A DNA stretch of 46,178 bases from Gammaproteobacteria bacterium (GTDB lineage: Bacteria > Pseudomonadota > Gammaproteobacteria > Pseudomonadales > Azotimanducaceae), in contig JAUIED010000017.1 of NCBI GenBank assembly GCA_030428905.1, forward strand, positions 1-46,178, read 5' to 3'. The notes beneath the pieces were generated by a model, which saw only the letters and a program-made list of their open reading frames with translations, was not told the DNA's origin and searched no databases. Positions within the stretch are counted from its first letter, which is position 1. Every line of letters begins with the position of its first letter. A program made the position numbers and the translations under genes. Of the stretch, positions 1-6,711 are shown piece after piece.

Positions 1-733
1 CCAGATTGGTTGCACGGGAGACGAATGCTACGTACCGGCCGTCCCTGCTGATCGAGTGCGAGAAGCTTATGTTGTTTGCTTGTGAACCACTGGATGTCAG
101 GCTCACGAGGTTGGTTGTGCCTGCCTCTACATCATGTACGAACAGATCTCCCCAGCCGTTGGTATCCCCTGGCGCCAGATTGGTTGCGCTCGAATAGAAC
201 ACGACGTGACGACCGTCCCCGCTGACGATGGGGCTGGCGCTTTCGTTGTTACCCTGGGCACCATTGGAAGCGCGACTGATGAGCGTGCTGCTGCCGGTTG
301 AAGCGTCATAAAGGAAGACGTCGCGGCGGCCGTTTGTGTCTTGCGGAATCAGATTGTCGGCCAGAGAGCTGAAGGCGATCCGGCGACCGTCTGCACTGAC
401 CGATGCGGTGGTACTCTGCCCGTTTGCCTGTGCACCGTTTGGTGCCACGCTGACTCGCACGGTTACCCCTGTTCGCGTATCTCGGAGGAAAACGTCCGCT
501 ACATCATTCGTGTCGGAGGGAACAAGGTTGCTGGCTTGTGACCAGAAGGCAACGAATCGACCGTCCTCGCTGATGGCAGACGTGTTCAGGCCGCTCGCGG
601 CGTTCCCTACGACCGTAGGCAAGCCCGGATCTTTTACGCTCACCAGCAGGGTGTCACCAGGCTCTGCCCAGGTGCTTCCAGCGAGAGTTAACATCAGCGT
701 TCCACGAACCAAGTGGTGCAGGCGGAGTCTCAT
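1..733 (-). CDS. Secreted PD40/TolB-like beta-propeller protein (3' end outside window)
   Basis: Reading the minus strand from an ATG at 733 gives 244 residues with no stop before the window edge, so the C-terminus is missing. A short signal peptide (about residues 1-23, ending in TWA) is followed by four blades, each with an ISEDGRFVAF-like strand and a DTNG..D turn. The DGR of the blades falls at residues 57, 115, 173 and 231, an exact 58-residue period, and the DTN turns at 74, 132 and 190 keep the same period. This pattern is typical of PD40/TolB-type propellers exported to the periplasm or beyond. The start overlaps the stop of the upstream small gene (ATGA) and a GGGAGG ribosome site lies just ahead. 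The substrate or partner is unknown. Confidence 0.8.
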   Translation of the reverse strand, partial: MRLRLHHLVRGTLMLTLAGSTWAEPGDTLLVSVKDPGLPTVVGNAASGLNTSAISEDGRFVAFWSQASNLVPSDTNDVADVFLRDTRTGVTVRVSVAPNGAQANGQSTTASVSADGRRIAFSSLADNLIPQDTNGRRDVFLYDASTGSSTLISRASNGAQGNNESASPIVSGDGRHVVFYSSATNLAPGDTNGWGDLFVHDVEAGTTNLVSLTSSGSQANNISFSHSISRDGRYVAFVSRATNL

Positions 734-1179
734 TGCACCGCCTCCCATTTGACGAAGACAGGGGTTCTGATCGTGGTGCCGCCGATATCCATGTAGGCGG
801 TGGTGGCAGCGCGTAGCGGCATTGTTTTCAGTAGGGATTGTTCGTGCCGGAGTACTGGAACAGAGATCTGTGTTTCAACCGATAATCCGACCGGCAAAGG
901 GCCAACCTCAAGCAGGTTTTCTTCGGGCTTCAGGGGCGTTGCCGTGACGACGTGCATACTCAAGCGCAGGTTGCTGAGCGGCACGTTGCCAGTGTTGTGC
1001 ACGCTTATCTGGTACTTGCCATACCCGTGCGTGTTGTCCTGCACGGGCTCTGACCAGGAAAGAAAGTGATAGCGAACCGATAACTGTGCTGTTTCGTTGG
1101 CTAGCGCATCGCTCGACGCAAATGTTCCAACGATCAGTACTAATGCTGTGGTACGAACTGAAGTGATTAATCTGGACAC
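730..1179 (-). CDS. Small secreted protein of unknown function
   Basis: 149 residues from a GTG start preceded by AGGGAA. An N-terminal signal peptide (about 1-28, ending ALA) is followed by a compact, strand-rich domain with GNVPLSNLRLSM and TTIRTPVFVKW. The content (a comparison of amplitudes around 'NTGNVPLSNL') resembles the short Ig-like domains seen in secreted bacterial proteins that carry conserved repeat (DUF11-like) domains, but I do not recognise a named family. Its stop overlaps the start of the propeller gene by four bases, so the two are probably translated together and may act together in the envelope. Function not assigned. Confidence 0.7.
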   Translation of the reverse strand: MSRLITSVRTTALVLIVGTFASSDALANETAQLSVRYHFLSWSEPVQDNTHGYGKYQISVHNTGNVPLSNLRLSMHVVTATPLKPEENLLEVGPLPVGLSVETQISVPVLRHEQSLLKTMPLRAATTAYMDIGGTTIRTPVFVKWEAVQ

Positions 1180-1192
1180 TGAAAACGTTCCC

Positions 1193-1236
1193 TGTGTGTT
1201 CTATTCCGTGTGTTAAACCCGTGTGTGTTCCATTCC
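1193..1236. repeat. Direct repeat upstream of the secreted-protein pair
   Basis: TGTGTGTTCTATTCC (1193-1207) and TGTGTGTTCCATTCC (1222-1236) match at 14 of 15 positions, 29 bp apart; a third partial copy, CGTGTGTT, lies between them at 1207-1214. They sit directly upstream of the GTG start at 1179, in a 162-bp gap behind the LysR locus. A 29-bp step is close to three helical turns, which suits a binding site for a regulator on one face of the DNA, but a local duplication is also possible. Confidence 0.5.
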
Positions 1237-1341
1237 CAGTTATCGAGATGGTCAACCGGCAATTATATTGCCATGTTAGGCCCTCTTGCTCAACGGGCTG
1301 ATGCCGATACCCCCGAGTACGGTTAGCTATGGCACGCTCGT

Positions 1342-2277
1342 CTAAATCGGCGCGCGTTTCTGTTCCACCTCGTCCGCGACGGCGCGAATCTGCTGACGCA
1401 ACCATTGGTGTGCGGGGTCTGTGTGCGAACGCTTGTGCCATACGAGGTACATCGTCAGGCGACGGGTTTGGAAGGGGAGGGGTGCGTACTGAAGTCCGGC
1501 CAGCGGCCCCAACGACATCAGGCTCAGCTCGGTTGCAAGAAAAGGAGTGCCGATCAGGAAGGCGCGTAGCGCGCCGAAATTTGGCACTGCAACGATTGGA
1601 GTGCGGAGCTGGCTGACGTCCAGATCGGACAGCGCTTTGAGGGAGCTGTTGCTGTCATCGAAGCGCACGATGGCGCGATCCGCTTCGAGGAATTCCTGCA
1701 TGGAACGCGGGGCTTCGCGCATGCTCTGGTCGAAGAATCATGCAACCGAGTCATCGAACAGACGGACGTGGAACACGTCGTTTCCCTCTGGAGGAAACGG
1801 TGTCACCAGGATGTCGCAGCGCGCTTCGCGCAGCACGGCGGCATCCGGAACCCCGGATGGTACGAATCGCAGGCGTAGGTCTGTACCGAACCGTCTTACC
1901 TTCTTGAGGACCTCGGGAAACAGCAGATCACGCTGAAAATCGTTTGCGGCGACGGTCAAGTGCATCGTCGCTCCGCTTGGATCAAATGTCGTCGGCTCGG
2001 ACAGCGATTGCAGTTGATCGAGAACCCGGCGCACGGGCGCCCTGAGCGCCAGGGCGCGCTCTGTTGGCCGAATACCTCTTCCGGCACGTACGAACAAGGG
2101 GTCACCCAAAGCCAGCCGCAGTCGGTTCAGCGTGTGGCTCACGGCGGACTGCGTGATTTCGAGTCTTTGTGCAGCGGTGGATACCGATCGTTCTTCCAGA
2201 ACCGTGAGAAACGTTCGGAGGGCACGCCCGTCCAGGCTCAAGTAATCAACATTGTTCATATTACTTATCGTTTTCAT
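1342..2277 (-). pseudogene. LysR-family transcriptional regulator interrupted by one in-frame TGA
   Basis: A 311-residue LysR frame is split by a TGA at 1738-1740; both halves are in the same frame and no other damage is visible. The N-terminal part has the winged helix-turn-helix (LRTFLTVLEERSVSTAAQRLEITQSAVSHTLNRLR in essence, quoted in part: TAAQRLEITQSAVSHTLNRL) and the start of the effector domain. The part after the stop continues the effector domain with FFDQSMREAPRS and ends in PMYLVWH-like MYLVWHKRSHTDPAHQWL, as in NodD/PcpR-type LysR proteins. The start may be the ATG at 2277 or the one at 2259; neither has a clear ribosome site. It is divergent from the SnoaL-like lipoprotein gene 66 bp away, its likely target. 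Either a recent nonsense mutation, a sequence error or readthrough. Confidence 0.85.
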
Positions 2278-2343
2278 GATTTGATTCGATGATATGGCCG
2301 GCCCAGGATTGGCGCCACGAAAATGTTGGATGGGGCAAGGTTG

Positions 2344-2859
2344 ATGGCACAGAAACCCGCTCGCTTGTTGCTGGTAGCGATGTTCGCACTTTCCGCATGT
2401 GCGTCTGTCCCGGCAGGACAGGCCGAGAGTTCGGCTTTGGACTCTGGCACGAGCTCGACGCTCGAAGTGGCTGCAGCCTTTCTTCAGGCTGCGGGTACGG
2501 GCGATATGACGACGCTCCAACGCCTGATGGCGGATGACTTTGTCTGGCACAACGAGGGCGATCGTCAGTTGCCCTGGATCGGCACCTGGGAGGGTAAATC
2601 GACGGTGCTGGAGAAGTTTCTGCCGGCGTTCGGGAGTGGCCTGCGAGCCACGACCTGGACGACGGATTTCCAGTTCGCCAACGGCGATCAGGCGGTCTTC
2701 ATGGGCACGATGGCGGCGACGGCGACCAACACTGGTCAGAGTACCGGATTGATGAGCTGGGCAGTGCGCGTGCACGTGGAGGAAGGCCGGGTCAAACGAT
2801 GGACCTGGTTTGAAGATAGCTTTGCGGTTTCGCAAGCCTATGGAGGGCGCGCCGAGTAA
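2344..2859 (+). CDS. SnoaL-like lipoprotein
   Basis: 171 residues. The ATG at 2344 is chosen over the one at 2323 because GGGGCAAGG precedes it and it places a lipoprotein signal correctly: LLLVAMFALSAC with lipid-acceptor Cys19. After a Ser/Thr-rich linker, residues about 40-160 form a SnoaL/NTF2-like alpha+beta domain (AAAFLQAAGTGDMTTLQRLM, DDFVWHNEGD, IGTWEGKSTVLEKFL, VEEGRVKRWTWFED). Such domains bind small hydrophobic molecules, sometimes with catalysis. As a lipoprotein it would sit on an envelope membrane facing the periplasm. It lies divergent from the LysR gene and 91 bp upstream of an outer-membrane barrel gene. The ligand is unknown. Confidence 0.75.
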   Translation: MAQKPARLLLVAMFALSACASVPAGQAESSALDSGTSSTLEVAAAFLQAAGTGDMTTLQRLMADDFVWHNEGDRQLPWIGTWEGKSTVLEKFLPAFGSGLRATTWTTDFQFANGDQAVFMGTMAATATNTGQSTGLMSWAVRVHVEEGRVKRWTWFEDSFAVSQAYGGRAE

Positions 2860-2950
2860 GGCATCGGCTCAGGAAGATTGCCAGCCCACCACGGGTCGGC
2901 AAGCGTGTCTGTTGTTAACAAGAAAAATAGTCTATTGGAGGAATTGCCCT

Positions 2951-3700
2951 ATGGCACTGGTAGTCCCTGCGCGTCGTTCGCTGCGCACTGTAAGTATGGG
3001 TTTTAAGCGTTGCGTTGCCGGATCGGTTTGCACCATCGCCGCTTTCGGGTTCGCGCCCGCTTCTCAGGCGGAAGGTTGGTACGTATCCGCCAATGCTGCC
3101 TACAGCGATACCTCATCCAACGCCTTGAATGACGGTGCGAACGGCGCTGGCAATCCTCGCATCGAGATCGACTCCGACACCCGCTTCGGCATCGCTTTCG
3201 GCAAAGAGCTGTTGCCGGGTTTCAGGATGGAGCTGGAGTACGCGACTGGCACCTACAACACCGATACCGGAAGGCGAAACGGTTCGGGCATTCGGGCTGC
3301 GGATAGTTTTGGCATCTCGTCGGATCTCGACGTGGATCTCGTTACCCTCGGCGCGTCGTATGAGTTTCACAACGCAAGCGCCTTCACTCCTTTTGTGAAA
3401 GTAGGACTCGGTTCGACTTTCTACGACATGGATGCAGATCTCTTCGTAAGCAGCTTTGGTGGCAACACGTTCGGCGGGGCGCTTCCTGCGACCTTCTCCT
3501 ACTCTGGGAGCGGCGAAGACTTCGCGTACTACGTGGGCGTGGGCACGGGGTTCGATCTGGGGGAAAGCTTCGATCTGACCATTGAGTACCGCTATGCCGA
3601 TCTGGGCGAGGTGGCAACGGACTACGATTCGAACGGCGATCGCATCAAGACAGACCTGGAGACGAACAACATCCAGCTCGGTCTTCGCTACACCTTCTAG
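2951..3700 (+). CDS. Outer-membrane beta-barrel protein (Opacity/OmpA-like barrel)
   Basis: 249 residues from an ATG at 2951 with GGAGGA 9 bp upstream; the open frame extends further upstream but only into the preceding gene. A signal peptide ends at ASQA, and the mature part begins EGWYVSANAAYSDT. Alternating strands follow (FGIAFGKELLPGFRMELEYA, LVTLGASYEFH, FVKVGLGSTFYDMD, YYVGVGTGFDLGESFDLTIEYRY), and the chain ends IQLGLRYTF with the C-terminal Phe read by the BAM machinery. The size fits an eight-stranded barrel. A second in-frame ATG at 2996 is a possible alternative start. A hairpin follows the gene. Its role (adhesin, small pore or structural) is not shown by the sequence. Confidence 0.85.
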   Translation: MALVVPARRSLRTVSMGFKRCVAGSVCTIAAFGFAPASQAEGWYVSANAAYSDTSSNALNDGANGAGNPRIEIDSDTRFGIAFGKELLPGFRMELEYATGTYNTDTGRRNGSGIRAADSFGISSDLDVDLVTLGASYEFHNASAFTPFVKVGLGSTFYDMDADLFVSSFGGNTFGGALPATFSYSGSGEDFAYYVGVGTGFDLGESFDLTIEYRYADLGEVATDYDSNGDRIKTDLETNNIQLGLRYTF

Positions 3701-3732
3701 ACGGGCTTCTCCTAAGAGCGTCAGATTTTTTT

Positions 3733-3763
3733 TCGGGCCGCTTTCGCCGGCCCGATGACTTTT
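3733..3763 (+). terminator. Hairpin after the outer-membrane barrel gene
   Basis: TCGGGCC (3733-3739) pairs with GGCCCGA (3749-3755), followed by TTTT at 3760-3763. An eight-base T run also precedes the stem, so it could act in both directions. It lies between the barrel gene and the next open frame, which has its own ribosome site. Confidence 0.6.
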
Positions 3764-3779
3764 CCATGAGGAAACCAAT

Positions 3780-4172
3780 ATGCAGATGCACATTGCACGC
3801 GGCCTGTTAGCGCTTCTCGGTGTTGTTATGGGGGTGTTCACCATTCCCGCCTACACCGATCCCACCTCCAACCCGGGGCTGGTCGATCTGGCGGGAGACG
3901 CACTGTCATTGGGAAGCACTGCCGGCGCGTTTCTTGGGCGACAGCTCACCATTATCCTGATCGCGCTGCTCGGGGCTATGTTCGGACAGCGACTGCTGGT
4001 TGCTATGGGTGGCTTCGGAATGGCGTTTCTGAATGGCCACGATGCCGTGTTCATGGGCTTCTGGGGGGGAGACCCGGCAACTGCCGGCGCTGGCGCGGTG
4101 TTTGCGGTGCTTGGCCTGGTGGTGGTGATTCTGGCATTGGGGTTTCGGCAGGATCGGGCAGGGAGTATCTGA
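3780..4172 (+). CDS. Small integral membrane protein of unknown function
   Basis: 130 residues with an ATG at 3780 preceded by ATGAGGAAACC. Three hydrophobic stretches are visible at about residues 7-24, 55-80 and 101-121 (LLALLGVVMGVFTI, LTIILIALLGAMFG, GAGAVFAVLGLVVVILALGF), with a Pro/Asp/Thr-rich loop after the first. No motif I recognise. It follows the barrel gene on the same strand but a terminator-like hairpin separates them. Convergent with the DUF899 operon downstream. Function not assigned. Confidence 0.65.
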   Translation: MQMHIARGLLALLGVVMGVFTIPAYTDPTSNPGLVDLAGDALSLGSTAGAFLGRQLTIILIALLGAMFGQRLLVAMGGFGMAFLNGHDAVFMGFWGGDPATAGAGAVFAVLGLVVVILALGFRQDRAGSI

Positions 4173-4279
4173 ACCCGGCTCGGAAAAATGACGGGTAACG
4201 TGGCCGCTAGGTGCATCATTCGGAGGAGCGCCACTGGCCCTCTCTCTTCACGCCATCCAGAACGTCGCGGGGGTGACGA

Positions 4280-4297
4280 GCACGATCGCCGTCGTGC
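4280..4297. terminator. Weak hairpin between convergent genes
   Basis: GCACGA (4280-4285) pairs with TCGTGC (4292-4297) around TCGCCG, in the 142-bp gap between the membrane-protein gene and the convergent DUF899 gene. There is no T run, so a role in termination is only suggested by position. Confidence 0.3.
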
Positions 4298-4314
4298 GGT
4301 TCCCGCCGGTTGTA

Positions 4315-5022
4315 TTAGATCTGATATCGGTCGTGGTGCTTCACCCAGGCCATAGGCATGGGCAGCGCGCTTTCATCCCGCCCGCTGGGCGTCAGGTCGA
4401 GCAGGTGGTAGGTGCCGTTGAGGATATCGAGGCCGCGCGCGTAGCAGGAGTAGGTGTGGTAGACCGAACCGGCCTCGTCTTTCGCAAATACGCTCACGCC
4501 CGGTGCGTGCTCGCCGTAGTGCAGCCCTAGCGTAAAGTTGTAGAACGTGTTGCCGGAGGCGATGTCTTGTGGGGTGTACCACACATCGAAGTCGCGGCTG
4601 AACGCGCAGGAAGCTGAAGATACCCAGCGAAAGTTCCATCCCATGCGCGATTTGAAAGGTGCGAAGTCTGCGTACGGTGCCTGAGAGACCACCACGAACG
4701 CCACGTCTCGACCGCCAAGGTGCGGCACCGCTGGGTCGAACTGATCGGCCCAGAACGAGCAGCTCTTGCAGCCTTCCTGCCAACCTGGGGCATACATGAA
4801 ATGCTGCACGATGAGTTGGCGTTTGTCGCCGAAGAGCTCCGCCAGGGTCTCGGTGCCGGCGTCGCTGTCGAACGCGTATGCCTGCTCGACCGGCACCCAG
4901 GGCAGAGCACGCCGCTTGGCTGCCAATGCATCCCGAGCCCGGGTCAGCGCTTTTTCTTCTTCCAGCAGCGCGCGGCGCGCTTTCAGCCACTCATCTCTGG
5001 TCGCGATGTTCGGTGCCGTCAT
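4315..5022 (-). CDS. DUF899 thioredoxin-like protein
   Basis: 235 residues. The layout matches DUF899: a charged N-terminal helix (RDEWLKARRALLEEEKALTRARDALAAKRRALPWV, key part RRALLEEEK), then LAELFGDKRQLIVQHFMYAP, GCKSCSFWADQFD, and a C-terminal section with YHTYSCYARGLDILNGTYHLLDL. The family has a thioredoxin-like fold with cysteines in the CxxC-like GCKSC region; its reaction is not firmly known. The start overlaps the stop of the SRPBCC gene by four bases (ATGA). It is the last gene of an ArsR/SRPBCC/DUF899 operon, a combination seen in many soil and marine bacteria. Confidence 0.9.
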   Translation of the reverse strand: MTAPNIATRDEWLKARRALLEEEKALTRARDALAAKRRALPWVPVEQAYAFDSDAGTETLAELFGDKRQLIVQHFMYAPGWQEGCKSCSFWADQFDPAVPHLGGRDVAFVVVSQAPYADFAPFKSRMGWNFRWVSSASCAFSRDFDVWYTPQDIASGNTFYNFTLGLHYGEHAPGVSVFAKDEAGSVYHTYSCYARGLDILNGTYHLLDLTPSGRDESALPMPMAWVKHHDRYQI

Positions 5023-5510
5023 GTGGATGTGTGCTCCTGGTTGCTTTCGTGGTCTGCTTTGATGCGGTGCTGGGCGATTGCCAGACCGAGACCGTCGAGG
5101 CTCGATGTCCAGCCGGAGCTGTGCTCATCCGCGCGGTCTGCGTTCGGGAATCTGTCATGCAGCAAGCGGAGTTCGGTCTCGCTCTCGCCCATGGCGATGA
5201 AGGTGAGCGTGACCCGCGTTTCCTCCTGTGGGCTGTTGTCCCATACCCAGGAAAATACCAGCCGTTTCGGACGTCGGACTTCCAGATATCGGCCCTTCAC
5301 GTGGAACGGCAGTCCTGATTCGTCGCCTACCATGTCGAACTCCCAGGCGCCGCCCGTTCTTGGGTCGCTCACCGCGCGCGGGCAGTGGGTGCCTGCTGGC
5401 CCCCACCATTGCATGACGAGCGCTGGGTCGGTAAAGCAGTCGAATAGAAACTGTGGTGTGGCGCGGAACCTGCGCGTCAGCCGAACGCTGTGACCGTGCG
5501 ACTCACTCAT
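5019..5510 (-). CDS. SRPBCC/AHSA1-type lipid-binding-fold protein
   Basis: 163 residues from the ATG at 5510 (MSESHG); upstream in-frame codons lie inside the ArsR gene and are not needed. The sequence follows the AHSA1/START pattern: VRLTRRFRATPQFLFDCFTDPALVMQWWGP at the N-terminus (core: PQFLFDCFTDPALVMQWWGP), GGAWEFDM, GRYLEVRRPKRLVFSWVW, RVTLTFIA and a C-terminal helix with SSGWTSSLDGL. These proteins bind hydrophobic ligands or partner proteins. It overlaps the ArsR gene by 8 bp and the DUF899 gene by 4 bp, so all three are one coupled unit. The ligand is unknown. Confidence 0.9.
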   Translation of the reverse strand: MSESHGHSVRLTRRFRATPQFLFDCFTDPALVMQWWGPAGTHCPRAVSDPRTGGAWEFDMVGDESGLPFHVKGRYLEVRRPKRLVFSWVWDNSPQEETRVTLTFIAMGESETELRLLHDRFPNADRADEHSSGWTSSLDGLGLAIAQHRIKADHESNQEHTST

Positions 5511-5847
5511 GACGCATGGCCTGCGGGTGCGATTCCACGAAACGCTCCAGCGCGTCGAGCTGCCCGGTCCAGAATTTCTCATAGCGCGCTACCCAGCTGC
5601 TGATCGCACGGATGCCTTCGAGATTGAGGCGGCAGCGATGGTTGCGGCCTTCCAGCGTGCGCTGGATGAGGTTGGCATGCTCCAGCACTTTCAGGTGTCG
5701 GGAGATGCTCGGTGTCTTCATGTCGTAGGGGGCTGCAATCTCCCCAACGGTCAGATCGCCTTCCATAAGACGGTCAATGATGGCGCGACGCACAGGGTGT
5801 GCGAGGGCGGAAAAGGCGTGGTCAACGGCAGTTGTATTGGGCAGCAC
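5503..5847 (-). CDS. ArsR/SmtB-family winged-helix regulator
   Basis: 114 residues from a GTG start; no ATG exists between it and the upstream stop in this frame. Typical ArsR sequence: FSALAHPVRRAIIDRL, LTVGEIAAPYDMKTPSISRHLKVLEHANLI (recognition region TPSISRHLKVLE) and a beta-wing TLEGRNHRCRL. There is no obvious Cys-rich metal site, as is usual for the ArsR members that precede AHSA1 genes. It heads the ArsR/SRPBCC/DUF899 operon and probably represses it. A 17-bp palindrome 30 bp upstream of the start is a good operator candidate. Confidence 0.9.
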   Translation of the reverse strand: MLPNTTAVDHAFSALAHPVRRAIIDRLMEGDLTVGEIAAPYDMKTPSISRHLKVLEHANLIQRTLEGRNHRCRLNLEGIRAISSWVARYEKFWTGQLDALERFVESHPQAMRHE

Positions 5848-5876
5848 GTATTGGTAGCCGACATTGATTAGCGAAA

Positions 5877-5893
5877 ATGCTAACAGTTAACAT
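5877..5893. promoter_or_regulatory. Candidate ArsR operator palindrome
   Basis: ATGCTAAC-A-GTTAACAT: two 8-bp arms matching at 7 of 8 positions around a central A, ending 30 bp upstream of the ArsR start and about 40 bp past the end of the flavin reductase-like gene. The size and symmetry fit an ArsR-family dimer, so autoregulation is likely; this is inference from position. Confidence 0.5.
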
Positions 5894-5935
5894 AAGTGCT
5901 ATCAATCGATTGGCGTCGGGCGTCGGGCGTCGGAT

Positions 5936-6601
5936 TCAGCCTTTCAGGAAGCCACTCTTCATCGGGTCCATGTCCGGCCGCGACATCCGGAAGCTGCGCT
6001 CGAGAACTGCGTACTCGTCGTAGCCCATGCGTGTGAGGATGTTCATTGCGGCGGTGTCTACCCGGCCTTCGTTGATGTAGCGGTCGTCTATATAGATGCC
6101 GACCACCTCGCCGAACACCATGGTGTAGCGGTGCTCTCCGCCGCGGTGGCGCACTCGCCGGGTCTCCACCAGCACGCACTCCAGTGCGGCGGGTGCGGCT
6201 GTCACGCGCGGCGGCGCCACACGGGTGGATGCGGTCATTGCGATGCCGGCAACTTCCGGCTCGCTGACATCGCGAGGCAGGCTGGCGGAGGTGTTGTTCA
6301 TGGCCTGCGCCAGCGCGTTGGGCACGATGTTGCACACGAACTCGCCGCACTCGATGACGTTGCTCTCCGTGTCCTTGCGGGAATCGCCGCCGTCTGGGCT
6401 GGGGGACGCGCTGAACATGACGATGTCCGGCATGTCCGCCACGGCCTGAAAGTAGCTGTAGGGTGCGAGGTTGGTGCGGCCATCCGCCATCAGCGTGGTC
6501 ACCCAGCCGATCGGCCGGGGCGCTACCAGCGCTTTGAATGGGTTCCAGGGCAGGCCGCCCTCGCCGCCGCCCTGCAGGCGCGCCTGACTGTCGTAGTACA
6601 T
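5936..6601 (-). CDS. Flavin reductase-like flavoprotein (FMN-binding split barrel)
   Basis: 221 residues with GGGAG ahead of the ATG. The sequence matches the flavin reductase-like / DIM6-NTAB family: WNPFKALVAPRPIGWVTTL (the RPIGWVTT phosphate/FMN region), TNLAPYSYFQAVADMPDIVMFS, DTESNVIECGEFVCNIV and HRYTMVFGEVVGIYID. Members bind FMN non-covalently; roles include flavin reduction and oxygenase support. It is divergent from phoD and shares a 110-bp upstream region with it. It could supply reduced flavin for one of the nearby oxygenases, but nothing in the sequence ties it to a particular one. Confidence 0.85.
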   Translation of the reverse strand: MYYDSQARLQGGGEGGLPWNPFKALVAPRPIGWVTTLMADGRTNLAPYSYFQAVADMPDIVMFSASPSPDGGDSRKDTESNVIECGEFVCNIVPNALAQAMNNTSASLPRDVSEPEVAGIAMTASTRVAPPRVTAAPAALECVLVETRRVRHRGGEHRYTMVFGEVVGIYIDDRYINEGRVDTAAMNILTRMGYDEYAVLERSFRMSRPDMDPMKSGFLKG

Positions 6602-6711
6602 GAACTGCTCCCGAAATCGCGAGCCCGATCATACGGGCGGTCTGTTCGAGCTGTCGAATGCGGAACCAATTCAAACGTGTGATAAGTTGAGCGCTGCGGT
6701 GGGAGGTGAGC

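Noticed and set aside
1738-1760. Selenocysteine reading of the TGA in the LysR gene
   Set aside because: Only a five-base CTTCG/CGAAG stem lies after the TGA, too little for a bacterial SECIS, and LysR proteins are not known selenoproteins. Kept as a reason to resequence.
2810-3700. A 296-residue outer-membrane protein starting at 2810
   Set aside because: This start lies inside the SnoaL-like gene; the ATG at 2951 has GGAGGA and gives a normal signal peptide.
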